Assembly (NCBI RefSeq): GCF_010998615.1
Contig: NZ_JAAEAH010000040.1
Location: 19,085-83,084 of the forward strand
From: Myxococcus sp. CA023
Lineage (GTDB): Bacteria; Myxococcota; Myxococcia; Myxococcales; Myxococcaceae
Reading direction: 5' to 3'
Length of the DNA stretch: 64,000 nt
Within the stretch, counting starts at the first letter, position 1; every line of letters starts with the position of its first letter. Shown one piece after another: positions 46,866 through 55,171 of this stretch. The translations under genes and the position numbers were made by a program. The notes under the pieces are model-generated. The model saw only the letters and a program-made list of their open reading frames with translations, was not told where the DNA came from and searched no databases.

Positions 46866-47471
46866 ATGCGGCTGTTGTTCCGAATCACCCCCGTGCTGTT
46901 GGGGCTGGCGCTGGCGGCCTGCTCGGGCATCCGCGTCAACACCAACTATGACCCCACGGCCGTCGAGCGCATCGATGACTTCCGCCGGTACGCCTGGCTG
47001 CCGCAGCCCCAGGGCAAGGACGCCCGCGTCTACAACGACATCGTTGACGTGCGCGTGCGCATGGCGGTGGACCAGGAGCTGAAGGCCCGCGGCTACCAGA
47101 GGGTGGACATGGGCGAGGACCCGGACTTTTTAGTGGGGTGGCAGGGCGCCATCGACACCAAGGTGTCTGTCGACACGGTGGACTCCTTCTATGGCTACCC
47201 CTGGGGCCCCTACTGGAGCCCCTGGAGTTCCTTCTACGGGCCCTACGGCTATCCGTACGGAATGGGTGGCCCGCGCACCTATGTCCGCGAATACGACGTG
47301 GGTACGCTCATCCTCGACGGCGTGGATGCCCGGGAGCAGCGGCTGGTCTGGCGCGGCACGGCCCAGGCGGAGCTCCACCGCGACCTGTCGCCCGATGCAC
47401 TCCAGAAGAAGATCAACGACGCCGTGCACAAGATGCTGTCGCGCTTCCCGCCTCGCCCGGAAGCGTCCTGA
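46866..47471 (+). CDS. DUF4136 lipoprotein
   Basis: This 201-residue protein has a lipoprotein signal (LLGLALAACSGIRV). The DUF4136 pattern is clear: VNTNYDPTAVERIDDFRRYA near the start, a middle segment of Tyr/Pro/Trp/Gly repeats (YGYPWGPYWSPWSSFYGPYG) and a C-terminal VWRGTAQAEL. The function of the family is unknown; members are envelope proteins. GGAGG precedes the ATG. Confidence 0.9.
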   Translation: MRLLFRITPVLLGLALAACSGIRVNTNYDPTAVERIDDFRRYAWLPQPQGKDARVYNDIVDVRVRMAVDQELKARGYQRVDMGEDPDFLVGWQGAIDTKVSVDTVDSFYGYPWGPYWSPWSSFYGPYGYPYGMGGPRTYVREYDVGTLILDGVDAREQRLVWRGTAQAELHRDLSPDALQKKINDAVHKMLSRFPPRPEAS

Positions 47472-47532
47472 GCCGGCCAGGCAGCCACTCCCGCGCGTTT
47501 TCGGTTGCGAGCCCCCATGTCGGCCACCAGTA

Positions 47533-47549
47533 TTAGACCAGTGGTCCAA
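47533..47549. promoter_or_regulatory. Operator-like palindrome before the Rieske-TetR operon
   Basis: GACCA-G-TGGTC (47536-47546) is a perfect dyad, extended to TT/AA at the outer positions with one mismatch. It lies 25 bp before the oxygenase ATG, where a TetR-type repressor would block transcription, and the operon encodes one. GGTCCA is repeated at 47555. Confidence 0.65.
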
Positions 47550-47573
47550 CCATCGGTCCAGGCTGGGTGTTCG

Positions 47574-48566
47574 ATGAACGAGGCGACAGGCTCGAAGCAC
47601 GCCGAACAGTGGGCGGCGCATTGGTACGCGGTGGCGCGGTCACCGGCGCTCGGGACGGGACGGCCCTTGGGAATCCAGCGCCTGGGGCGGCGGCTCGTGC
47701 TCTGGCGGGACGCCGCGGGCGAGGCCCACTGCGCGGACGCGGCCTGTCCCCACCGGGGCGCTGACCTCGGGCTCGGACGCGTGCAGCAGGGGGCGCTCGA
47801 ATGCCCCTACCACGGCTTCCGTTACGACGGTGGCGGCGCTTGTCTGGCCATGCCCTGTGAGGGGCGTGACGCGAAGCCCTCGCGAGGCCTCGCACTGCGC
47901 ATGCATCCGGTACGAGAGGCGCATGGGTTCATCTGGGCGTGGCTGGGGGGCAGGGCGCCCGCGTCCCTTCCCGCGCTGCCCTGGCTCGCGGACGCGCCGG
48001 AACCTGATTCGAGCAGCGCCGCGGTGGAGGAGGTCTGGAACGCACGCTTCACCCGGGTCATGGAGGGGATGTTGGACCTCCATCACTTTCCCTTCGCGCA
48101 CCGGCGTTATGTCCCGCCGGGCTACACGCGGTTGGACCCCTATGAGGTCCACGTGGACGCGGGGGCCATTCGCACCGTCGGCTGGCTGCGCAAGGAGACA
48201 CGTCCGCCTGGGACGGGGTTTCGTTTCGCCATCGACGTGGGCTACCCGGGCGTCCTCCACCTGCGCTTCACGCCCCGGCTGGTCGCCGCCGTCGTCTGCA
48301 CCCCCGTTGATGCCGAGCACACGTGGATCGCGGCGCGCTTCCACCAGCAATATGTCCGGCTGCCAGGGCTCCGGTGGCTCGCTGCCCGGCTGGCGATTGC
48401 GTTCGAGTTCCGCTTCATCCAGCCGGACGACTACCGGATGGTCCGCTCCAGCCTGCCTCGCTCCGGTGCGCTGGCCCACGGCACGCTCATCCGGGCGGAC
48501 CGCGCCATCATCGCGTGGCATCAGCTGCATCGCGCGGCGCTCGGCGACACTCCTGGCGCATCCTGA
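47574..48566 (+). CDS. Rieske non-heme iron oxygenase
   Basis: This 330-residue enzyme has a Rieske [2Fe-2S] site: Cys58-x-His60 in CPHRG and Cys77-x2-His80 in CPYHGF. The mononuclear iron site lies in EGMLDLHHFPFAHRRY near residues 160-175 (the Asp/His/His pattern of sterol and chlorophyll-type oxygenases). It hydroxylates or demethylates an unknown substrate and needs a reductase not encoded here. I chose the ATG at 47574 because earlier starts would place the operator palindrome within the gene. Confidence 0.9.
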   Translation: MNEATGSKHAEQWAAHWYAVARSPALGTGRPLGIQRLGRRLVLWRDAAGEAHCADAACPHRGADLGLGRVQQGALECPYHGFRYDGGGACLAMPCEGRDAKPSRGLALRMHPVREAHGFIWAWLGGRAPASLPALPWLADAPEPDSSSAAVEEVWNARFTRVMEGMLDLHHFPFAHRRYVPPGYTRLDPYEVHVDAGAIRTVGWLRKETRPPGTGFRFAIDVGYPGVLHLRFTPRLVAAVVCTPVDAEHTWIAARFHQQYVRLPGLRWLAARLAIAFEFRFIQPDDYRMVRSSLPRSGALAHGTLIRADRAIIAWHQLHRAALGDTPGAS

Positions 48567-48583
48567 TAGAAACGCTGCGTCCG

Positions 48584-49234
48584 ATGCCCCGTCCCCGCGC
48601 CAGCAGGCTCGATCCCGAGCGCAGACAGACACTCCTCGCCGTGGCCGCGGAGGAGTTCGCGGAGCACGGCTTCGATGGGGCCTCCTACAACCGCATCCTG
48701 GAGCGCGCGGGCTTCTCGAAGGGGGTCGCGTACTACTACTTCGAGGGCAAGGACGACCTCTATGCCGCCGTGCTGGCCCTCACGTTGGACACGCTGGCGC
48801 AGCGATTCGGGGCCTGGCAGCGTCCCGCGGACGCGGACGGCTTCTGGCGCGCCCTGCGTGAGCGCTACTTCGCGCTGACGACGCACATCGTGAACGACGA
48901 GCGCTCGGCCCGGCTTCTCCGAAGCATGTCGCAGGCGCGCACCCATCCGAAGCTCCAGGAGGCGTGGCTGCGCTTCGAAGGGCCGCTAGTGGCGTGGTTC
49001 CAGCGTGTCCTGGCGGACGGGCGCGCGCTCGGCGCGGTGCGTGGCGATGTGCCGGAGTCCCTGCTGCTGACGTCCCTCATGGGCATCGGACAGGCCACGG
49101 ATGGGTGGCTGCTCGAACAGTGGGCGCACAGCGGAGTGCCGGCGCTCCAACGCGGGGCGGAGCAGGTGTTCTCCCTCTTCGAGGACCTGCTGGTCCCCAA
49201 ACCCGTGGGCCCGCCTCCCGCGAAGCGGCGCTGA
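48584..49234 (+). CDS. TetR-family transcriptional regulator
   Basis: This 216-residue regulator has an N-terminal TetR helix-turn-helix (ERRQTLLAVAAEEFAEHGFD, SYNRILERAGFSKGVAYYYF) and a helical ligand-binding domain. It follows the oxygenase by 17 bp and should bind the palindrome at 47533-47549, repressing both genes until the substrate of the oxygenase is present (inference from arrangement). Confidence 0.92.
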   Translation: MPRPRASRLDPERRQTLLAVAAEEFAEHGFDGASYNRILERAGFSKGVAYYYFEGKDDLYAAVLALTLDTLAQRFGAWQRPADADGFWRALRERYFALTTHIVNDERSARLLRSMSQARTHPKLQEAWLRFEGPLVAWFQRVLADGRALGAVRGDVPESLLLTSLMGIGQATDGWLLEQWAHSGVPALQRGAEQVFSLFEDLLVPKPVGPPPAKRR

Positions 49235-49259
49235 GGCGGACCCTGGCGGGCAGTGCTTC

Positions 49260-49667
49260 TCAGTAGGCGCAGGCCCGGTTCGCGCAGTACCCCTGGACGC
49301 CCTGGCAGACACAGTCCGCGTCATCGCTACACTTGGTCACCGGGCACTTCGGACCGCCGCCGCCTCCTCCTCCACCACCGCCTCCACCGCCGTAGGTGTA
49401 GCTGCAAGCGTTGCGGGAGCATGTCGCCGTTCGCGCCGTTGGGCATGCGTCCCAGCACTGCTGCTCGGAGCTGCACCGGACGATGACACAGGCGAGGCCC
49501 GAGAGGTCCGGCTCGCTGACCTCCGCGTCGGACTGCACGCTCTGCGAGCACACCGCCGCGCTCGCCACGGCAACGTTGGGCTCAGGGGACTCTGCGCTCG
49601 CGGCGGTCGCCGCGAAGGTCAGCAGGACGGCGACGCTCCAGGACAGACTGTGTCGACGGGAAGGCAT
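49260..49667 (-). CDS. Secreted Cys-rich protein with poly-glycine linker
   Basis: This 135-residue protein has a signal peptide (VAVLLTFAATAASAE) and two Cys-rich parts (CSSEQQCWDACPTARTATCS and CPVTKCSDDADCVCQGVQGYC) joined by a run of about 13 glycines. The cysteines (around a dozen) should form disulfides outside the cell. I recognise no family. AGAGG precedes the ATG. The glycine run is coded by GGN repeats that could vary in length. Confidence 0.75.
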   Translation of the reverse strand: MPSRRHSLSWSVAVLLTFAATAASAESPEPNVAVASAAVCSQSVQSDAEVSEPDLSGLACVIVRCSSEQQCWDACPTARTATCSRNACSYTYGGGGGGGGGGGGGPKCPVTKCSDDADCVCQGVQGYCANRACAY

Positions 49668-49813
49668 GGCGAAGTTCCTCTCAATCCCCGAGGCTGGGGC
49701 CCTGTCGCTGCGCAGGGGTTCCGGGGATGTAGAGTCTATCACGGCTGGGTCTGGCCATTCACCGGACGCGAAACCTGTTCCCCTGGCGGGCGGGGCCGTC
49801 AATCATCTGGCGC

Positions 49814-51055
49814 ATGCCCCCGCCATCATGGACTTCTCCCGTGCCCCGGAACGTGCAGCGACGGGTACGGGCGCTCGTCTTCGTCACGGTGTTCCTGGAC
49901 CTGGTGGGCTTCGGCCTCATCATCCCGTTGCTGCCGTTCTACGTGGAGTCCATGGGCGGGACGGCCACGACGGCGGGTGTGCTGCTGGCGTTGTTCTCCT
50001 TCGCGCAACTCGTCGCCTCGCCGGTGCTGGGGCGGCTGTCGGACCGGGTGGGGCGCCGCCCCGTCATCCTGCTGAGCCTGCTGGGCAACGCGATCTCCAT
50101 GGCCCTGTTCGCGTACTCCACCCACGTCCAATGGCTGCCGTGGTTGTTCGCGTCGCGGCTGCTCGCGGGAGCCACCGCGGGCAACCTGGCGGCGTGTCAG
50201 GCGGCGGTGGCGGACGTCACGGACGAGCGTGGGCGGGCCGCGGGCATGGGACTCGTCGGCGCGGGCATTGGCCTGGGCATGGTGCTGGGGCCCGTCATCG
50301 GCAGCCTCCTCCATGTGCATGGCGCCTGGGCGCCACCGCTGGCGGGCGCGGTGATGGCGGCGGCGGCGATGCTAGGCGTGCTCTTCTTCTTTCCGGAGAC
50401 ACACCGCCCGCAGGCGGAGCGGCACGAGGAGCCAGGCCGTCCCCGCGTGCGGCTGTCCGACGTCCTGGCCCGGCCCGGGCTGGGCGCGGTGCTGGCTTTG
50501 ACGTTCCTGGTGTTCATCGGGATGACGAACCTCCAGGTGTCATTGGGGCTGCTGGCCCAGGCGCGGTTCGGCTGGGGCGAACAGGAGATCGGGCGGCTCT
50601 TCGCGTTGATGGGCCTGGTCACCTTCGTGCTTCAGGCCTTCGTCATCGGCTGGCTGACGCGCCGGGTCCGGGACACGACATTGGTGCTGGTGGGCGCCGC
50701 GTGCATGGGGGCCGGGCTCACGTGCATCGCCGCCGCGAGCCACGGTGCCATGTTGGTGCTGGCCATGGTGCTGGTGGGCTCGGGGACGGGCCTGTTGCAG
50801 CCGCTGATGGCCAGCCTGGCCTCCGGATTCGCGGGGCGCGAGCTGCGTGGCGGGGTGCTGGGCGTGGTGCAGTCGGCGGGCGGGCTCGCGCGCGTGGTGG
50901 GGCCGGTGTGGAGCGGCTTCCTCTACTCACGGCTGGGGCCTGGTGCGCCCTTCACCAGTGGGGCGGTGGCGGCGGGCGTCGCGCTGTTGGTGGGGGCTTC
51001 GCTCCTGCGGCGGCGCGTTCCGGATGCGCCGCCGCAGTCGAGCTTGAAGGTCTGA
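49814..51055 (+). CDS. MFS drug exporter (TetA-like)
   Basis: This 413-residue protein has 12 predicted membrane helices and the motif A sequence GRLSDRVGRRPVILL after helix 2. DLVGFGLIIPLLPFYVE in helix 1 and RLLAGATAGNLAACQA in the motif C area resemble the tetracycline/multidrug H+ antiporter group. The substrate is unknown. The gene converges on the secreted-protein gene at 51068 with 12 bp between them. Confidence 0.9.
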   Translation: MPPPSWTSPVPRNVQRRVRALVFVTVFLDLVGFGLIIPLLPFYVESMGGTATTAGVLLALFSFAQLVASPVLGRLSDRVGRRPVILLSLLGNAISMALFAYSTHVQWLPWLFASRLLAGATAGNLAACQAAVADVTDERGRAAGMGLVGAGIGLGMVLGPVIGSLLHVHGAWAPPLAGAVMAAAAMLGVLFFFPETHRPQAERHEEPGRPRVRLSDVLARPGLGAVLALTFLVFIGMTNLQVSLGLLAQARFGWGEQEIGRLFALMGLVTFVLQAFVIGWLTRRVRDTTLVLVGAACMGAGLTCIAAASHGAMLVLAMVLVGSGTGLLQPLMASLASGFAGRELRGGVLGVVQSAGGLARVVGPVWSGFLYSRLGPGAPFTSGAVAAGVALLVGASLLRRRVPDAPPQSSLKV

Positions 51056-51067
51056 GCGCGCGGCCGC

Positions 51068-52426
51068 TTACAGGCAGTACCGCGCGAACGTCGGGCTGCT
51101 GCACAGGCTCTGGAAGGCCGCCAGGTTGCAGGTGTCAGCGCCGGGACCGACGTTGCACGGATTGCCATGCGGACTGCCGTAGTCGCTGCAGGTGAACTCG
51201 ACGCGTTCGCCGAACAGGTAGGTGACGGCCACGGTGTTGTTCGCGTATTGGCCGTTGACGACGCAGCGGTCCAGGTCGCCCGAGTGGTCCACGGTGTAGA
51301 CGCCGTGGGACAGGAAGCCGGGGCACTCCACCGTGCAGCTCGTCGGCGACTCCGGCGGGCGGAAGCCATACATGAAGGTGTTCGGCTGGCCGGTGGTCAC
51401 GCCGAACGTCCCCGCAGGTGCGCCGGTGGGGCTCAGCGGGTCTCCGGTGCCGTTCCAGTTTCCCTTGGCCAACGAGTACGTGCTCGCGCCCACGGCCGAC
51501 AGGGCATTGAGCGCGTCAGCCTGGTTGCCCGCGGCGCCATAGAACGTCCGGAAGGAGCGGACCTGCCCGACGGCGAGCGAGCCCAGCCGGAAGTCGAGCT
51601 GCGCGCCCAGGTCACCAGGGCCCACGTTGGTGAAGTCACCCGTGCCGCCCATGAGCGAGTAGTTGATGGCCAGCGGGTCCAGTGACACGAAGTTGTTGTC
51701 GACCGCGCTCACCACCCAGGGGTTGCCCGCGGTGCCCGCGACGGTGACGTACTCGGAGAAGGTGTTGGGCAGGATGTCGTAGTCGATGCCGCGCGTGTAG
51801 CGCAGGTCGGAGATGAAGGCCGTGCCGATGTTCTCGATGAGGACGTCCACCTGGTACAGATGGTTCGTCACCGGCGACGGCGTGTAGATGTGCGTCACCC
51901 GGAACGTGTTCCCCACGCGCACCACCGACATGGTGGAGATGGGCGATGGCGCGTTGATCTCCACCGTGAGGTTCGAGGACGCGCCGCAGTCCGCGGAGCT
52001 GTAGCCGGAGATGCCCAGGTCGGCGCTCGCGACGCCCCAGCCCTCACACGCGCTCCCTGGCGCGGCGGCCTCGCCGTTGGTGGGCAGGTAGCGCAAGCCA
52101 ATCGTGCGGGTGCCGAAGGTGCCGCTGGAGACCGTGTTGGTGGGGCAGGGGAGGTTCAGGTGCCCCGCGGGCGCGACGCCGAGCCGGACGACGCCGTGGT
52201 CGATCATCCCGGGACAATCAGGCAGGGGCGGGGGGAGGAAGTGGGGCTCGGACGCGAGGAGGCGCTCCGCGCGTATCAGGGCCCTCGCGTTCTGGGGATG
52301 GATCCGTGCCTTCGCGTCGGTGGGGGCAAGCTCCTCCGCGCCGGAGGCCATCGCCTGGCCGCTCCAGGACAGGGCGCAGAGGAGTGCCGCGTGCAGAAAG
52401 CGCTGGGGATTCTTCGATGTGAGCAT
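51068..52426 (-). CDS. Secreted protein of unknown function
   Basis: This 452-residue protein has a signal peptide (FLHAALLCALSWSGQAMA). It is rich in Thr, Ser, Gly and Asn and looks beta-sandwich-like, with several Cys in its last 90 residues (CTVECPGF, CSDYGSPHGNPCNVGPG). A stretch resembling conserved-repeat envelope proteins (VDVLIENIGTAFISDLRYTR) is visible, but I cannot name a domain. AGGAGA precedes the ATG. The protein is probably cell-surface or extracellular. Confidence 0.78.
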   Translation of the reverse strand: MLTSKNPQRFLHAALLCALSWSGQAMASGAEELAPTDAKARIHPQNARALIRAERLLASEPHFLPPPLPDCPGMIDHGVVRLGVAPAGHLNLPCPTNTVSSGTFGTRTIGLRYLPTNGEAAAPGSACEGWGVASADLGISGYSSADCGASSNLTVEINAPSPISTMSVVRVGNTFRVTHIYTPSPVTNHLYQVDVLIENIGTAFISDLRYTRGIDYDILPNTFSEYVTVAGTAGNPWVVSAVDNNFVSLDPLAINYSLMGGTGDFTNVGPGDLGAQLDFRLGSLAVGQVRSFRTFYGAAGNQADALNALSAVGASTYSLAKGNWNGTGDPLSPTGAPAGTFGVTTGQPNTFMYGFRPPESPTSCTVECPGFLSHGVYTVDHSGDLDRCVVNGQYANNTVAVTYLFGERVEFTCSDYGSPHGNPCNVGPGADTCNLAAFQSLCSSPTFARYCL

Positions 52427-52781
52427 CCAGGTTCTCCTGTACCCGGCGAGGCCGGGCAGTGAGAGGGCCATGACCGGCCCGCCGTGCAGCCGCGGGGCCT
52501 GACCTGGATGCGCTGCCACTGGCGGCGGCGCCCGGTGGGCCCGAGGCGCCCACAGCCTAGCCAGTTACGGAGCGTGTGTGTGCGCTGTGCTCGCTGTTAC
52601 ACAGACTGCGTGTGTGGTGACGTCGATGTGGCCGTGGGGGGCTTCCTTGGATGAGGCGCCCTGTGTGTGGGTGCTGGGCCTGTTCTGTCGGAATGGGTTA
52701 TGGACAGTGTGGAATCCTCCATTGAGGGCATCCTCAACGGCCCACCTGACCCGAGAACCCTTCAAGCCGACCTTCGTCCAC
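52427..52781. other. Divergent region between a secreted-protein gene and opgC
   Basis: This stretch contains no gene I can support. A GTGTG-rich patch lies at 52570-52630. Open frames starting at 52578 continue into opgC but have no ribosome binding site, and homology begins only at 52782. Confidence 0.4.
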
Positions 52782-53894
52782 ATGAATCGCAGACCCGAGC
52801 TCGACAGCCTGCGCGGCATCCTGCTCGTGTTGATGACGCTGACGCACCTGCCGACGCGACTGAACACGATCAGCAACCAGCCATTCGGATTCGTCTCCGC
52901 GGCCGAGGGCTTCGTCTTCCTGTCCGCGTTCCTCGTGGGCGTGGTGTACGCCAACAAGATTGAAGCGGCGGACCCGAACGTGCTGTGGCGCAGCCTCTGG
53001 CAGCGGGCGCTCAAGGTCTACGGCTACCACGTGGCGCTGCTGGCCTTCGCGTTCGCGGTCATCGGGACGTTGGGCATGGCGACGCACCGTCCCGCCATCC
53101 ACAACCTGCTGGGCTTCTTCCACGAGGACCCCGTCACCGCGCTGTGGAGCAGCTTGTTCCTGCTCTACTGTCCACCGCTGCTCGACATCCTCCCGCTCTA
53201 CGTCGTGCTGCTGTTGCTGACGCCCTTCATCCTGCTGGGCGCGCGCAAGGCGGGGTGGACGCGCATCCTGTGTCTGAGCGGGTTGGTGTGGTTGTCGGCG
53301 CAGTTGGGCTTGAAGCGCGCGCTCTACGATTTGCTGGTGTTCATCCCGGTGCTGCCGTGGCCACCGCTGCGCATCGAGCTGTCGGGGGCCTTCGACCTAT
53401 TCGCCTGGCAGTTCCTGTGGGTGCTGGGCGTGTGGCTGGGCGTGGGCCGTGCCACGGCGCCGGAGAAGCGCGAGGTCGTTTCGCCCGTGCTGCTCAGCGG
53501 GGCGCTGGTGGTGAGCGTGGCGTTGCTGCTGATGCGCTACCAGGTGGGCATCTTCAGCATCGACCTGGGCCTGTATGGCGCCCTCATCGACAAGTGGACC
53601 CTGGCGCCCGTGCGGCTGGTGAACTTCCTGGCCGTGGCGCTGCTGGCGAGCTGGCTGAGCCCCAAGGTGTTCCGCTGGCTGCGCCCCCGCGTGCTGGAGG
53701 CGCTGGGCCGTGCGTCCCTGCCCGTGTTCTCCGTGCACCTGGTGCTGTGCCTGCTCAGCCTGGCGTTGCTCAATGAGAACGAGGACCCGCTGGCCGACTG
53801 GGAAGAGGTCGTCGTGCTGGTGGCCACGTTCACCGTGATGCTGCTGGTGGCGTGCAGACAGGCGGCCGCGCTGCGCAACAGTCAAACCCCATAG
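52782..53894 (+). CDS. opgC: OpgC-type membrane acyltransferase
   Basis: This 370-residue protein has about ten membrane helices and the OpgC signature at the N terminus (RRPELDSLRGILLVLMTLTH, FGFVSAAEGFVFLSAFLVG). OpgC proteins attach succinyl groups to periplasmic glucans. No glucan synthesis genes (opgG/opgH) are nearby, so the acceptor may be another glycan. The start at 52782 is set by homology. A strong hairpin follows the stop codon. Confidence 0.87.
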   Translation: MNRRPELDSLRGILLVLMTLTHLPTRLNTISNQPFGFVSAAEGFVFLSAFLVGVVYANKIEAADPNVLWRSLWQRALKVYGYHVALLAFAFAVIGTLGMATHRPAIHNLLGFFHEDPVTALWSSLFLLYCPPLLDILPLYVVLLLLTPFILLGARKAGWTRILCLSGLVWLSAQLGLKRALYDLLVFIPVLPWPPLRIELSGAFDLFAWQFLWVLGVWLGVGRATAPEKREVVSPVLLSGALVVSVALLLMRYQVGIFSIDLGLYGALIDKWTLAPVRLVNFLAVALLASWLSPKVFRWLRPRVLEALGRASLPVFSVHLVLCLLSLALLNENEDPLADWEEVVVLVATFTVMLLVACRQAAALRNSQTP

Positions 53895-53925
53895 GGCTTC
53901 TCTGAGAATTCTCTCAGGATGCCCT
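53893..53925 (+). terminator. Two-tier hairpin after opgC
   Basis: The inner stem CTGAGA-ATTC-TCTCAG (53902-53917) is enclosed by an outer stem AGGGC/GCCCT (53893-53897 and 53921-53925). It begins at the opgC stop codon and ends 37 bp before the efflux operon. It is a terminator, or possibly a control element for the operon that follows. Confidence 0.65.
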
Positions 53926-53962
53926 CAAACGGCACGCGCGCGCCCTCCCTAGGGTGCGCGGC

Positions 53963-55171
53963 ATGTGGGTCCTTCTCGTTACACTCCTCGCCGCGGCCCC
54001 GGCGCGAGAGTCCCCTCCACTCACCTTCGCCGAGTCCCAGGCGCTGGCCGCGAAAGCCGCGCTGCCCGCGAGTCTGGCGCGCGCCGTGGAAACGCGGCGC
54101 GTGTGGGATGCGCGGCTGCCGTGGCTCGCCGCCAACCCCACTCTCAGCGTGGTGCCGGGGCGGCGCGCCCAGCCCGAGGGTCCAGGCTTCGAGCTGACGG
54201 TGTCGGTGGAGCAACCGCTCTTCCTGTCGAACCTGGCGGGGGCCCAGCGCGACGCGGCGAGCGCGGAGACCCGGGCGCTGGAGCGGGAAGCCGTGGCCGC
54301 GTTGCTGAACCGCCGGCTGGAGGTGGCGCGGGCCTGGCTGACGCTCTGGTCGGCCCAGCAGGCCGCGGCGACGGCCGAGCAGGAAGCGACGTTGGCGGGT
54401 GCGCTGCGCACCTCCGTCGCGGATGCGCTGGCGCTGGGCGGCGCCACCCGGTTGGAGCTGGCCGAAGCGGAAGGGTTCGAGGCCGAGGCCCAGGTGGCGC
54501 TCCTGGCTCGCGAGGCGGAGGTGACCCACGCGCGGCTGTCGTTGGCGGTACTGGTGGGCCGTCAGCCCGATGCGCACCTGGTGGTCGCGGAGGCACTGCC
54601 GGAAGTGGCATTGCCGCCGCCTTCCGAAGAAGCGCGGTGGCTGGCGCGCGCCTCCGAGCTTCCAGAGGCGGAGGCCCGGCGCCTGCTGGGTGTGGCGGAG
54701 CGGGCCCGCGCGGCGGAGGTCCGGGCCGCGCGGGGCTGGCAGGTGACGGTGGGCGCGCAGGGCGTGCGTGAGTACTACGGCGGGCTCAGTGGCCTGCTGA
54801 TGGTGGGCGTGACGCCGCCGATGTTCGACGCGGGTCAGCGCGAGCGTGGCGCGCTCCTCGCCGCCGCTGAACGTCTGGAGGGCGAGGCCCAGGAAGCCGC
54901 GTTGCGCGCCGCCGCGGAGCTGGCCCTGGCGTTCCGTGAGCGCGAGCAGACCGCAGCGCAGCTCTCCGTCGTCGAGAAGTCCCTGGCGCCCAAGGCCGAA
55001 GAGGCCGCGCGGCTGGCCGACGTGTTGCTGCGCGCGGGCCAGAGCACGCTGCCTGACGTCCTGCGCGCCCGCCGCGCCCGGGCCGCCGCCAACATCCGGC
55101 TCGCGCTCGCTCGTGGCGAAGCCTCGCTCGCCGCCGCGCGGCTCCACCTCCTGCTCTCCGCTCTGCCATGA
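53963..55171 (+). CDS. TolC-family outer-membrane channel of an HME-RND efflux system
   Basis: This OMF protein (402 residues) has a signal peptide (LLVTLLAAAPARE) and no lipobox. It has the long helical hairpins of CzcC-type channels (RLEVARAWLTLWSAQQAA, ALAFREREQTAAQLSVVEKS). It is only distantly related to the two OMF proteins in the copper island. It is the first gene of an operon in which genes overlap by four bases, joined to an adaptor and an RND pump. Confidence 0.9.
   Translation: MWVLLVTLLAAAPARESPPLTFAESQALAAKAALPASLARAVETRRVWDARLPWLAANPTLSVVPGRRAQPEGPGFELTVSVEQPLFLSNLAGAQRDAASAETRALEREAVAALLNRRLEVARAWLTLWSAQQAAATAEQEATLAGALRTSVADALALGGATRLELAEAEGFEAEAQVALLAREAEVTHARLSLAVLVGRQPDAHLVVAEALPEVALPPPSEEARWLARASELPEAEARRLLGVAERARAAEVRAARGWQVTVGAQGVREYYGGLSGLLMVGVTPPMFDAGQRERGALLAAAERLEGEAQEAALRAAAELALAFREREQTAAQLSVVEKSLAPKAEEAARLADVLLRAGQSTLPDVLRARRARAAANIRLALARGEASLAAARLHLLLSALP

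Noticed and set aside
51063..51080. TGTAAG on the minus strand after the secreted-protein gene
   Set aside because: There is no CGTC at the right spacing and it overlaps a stop codon.
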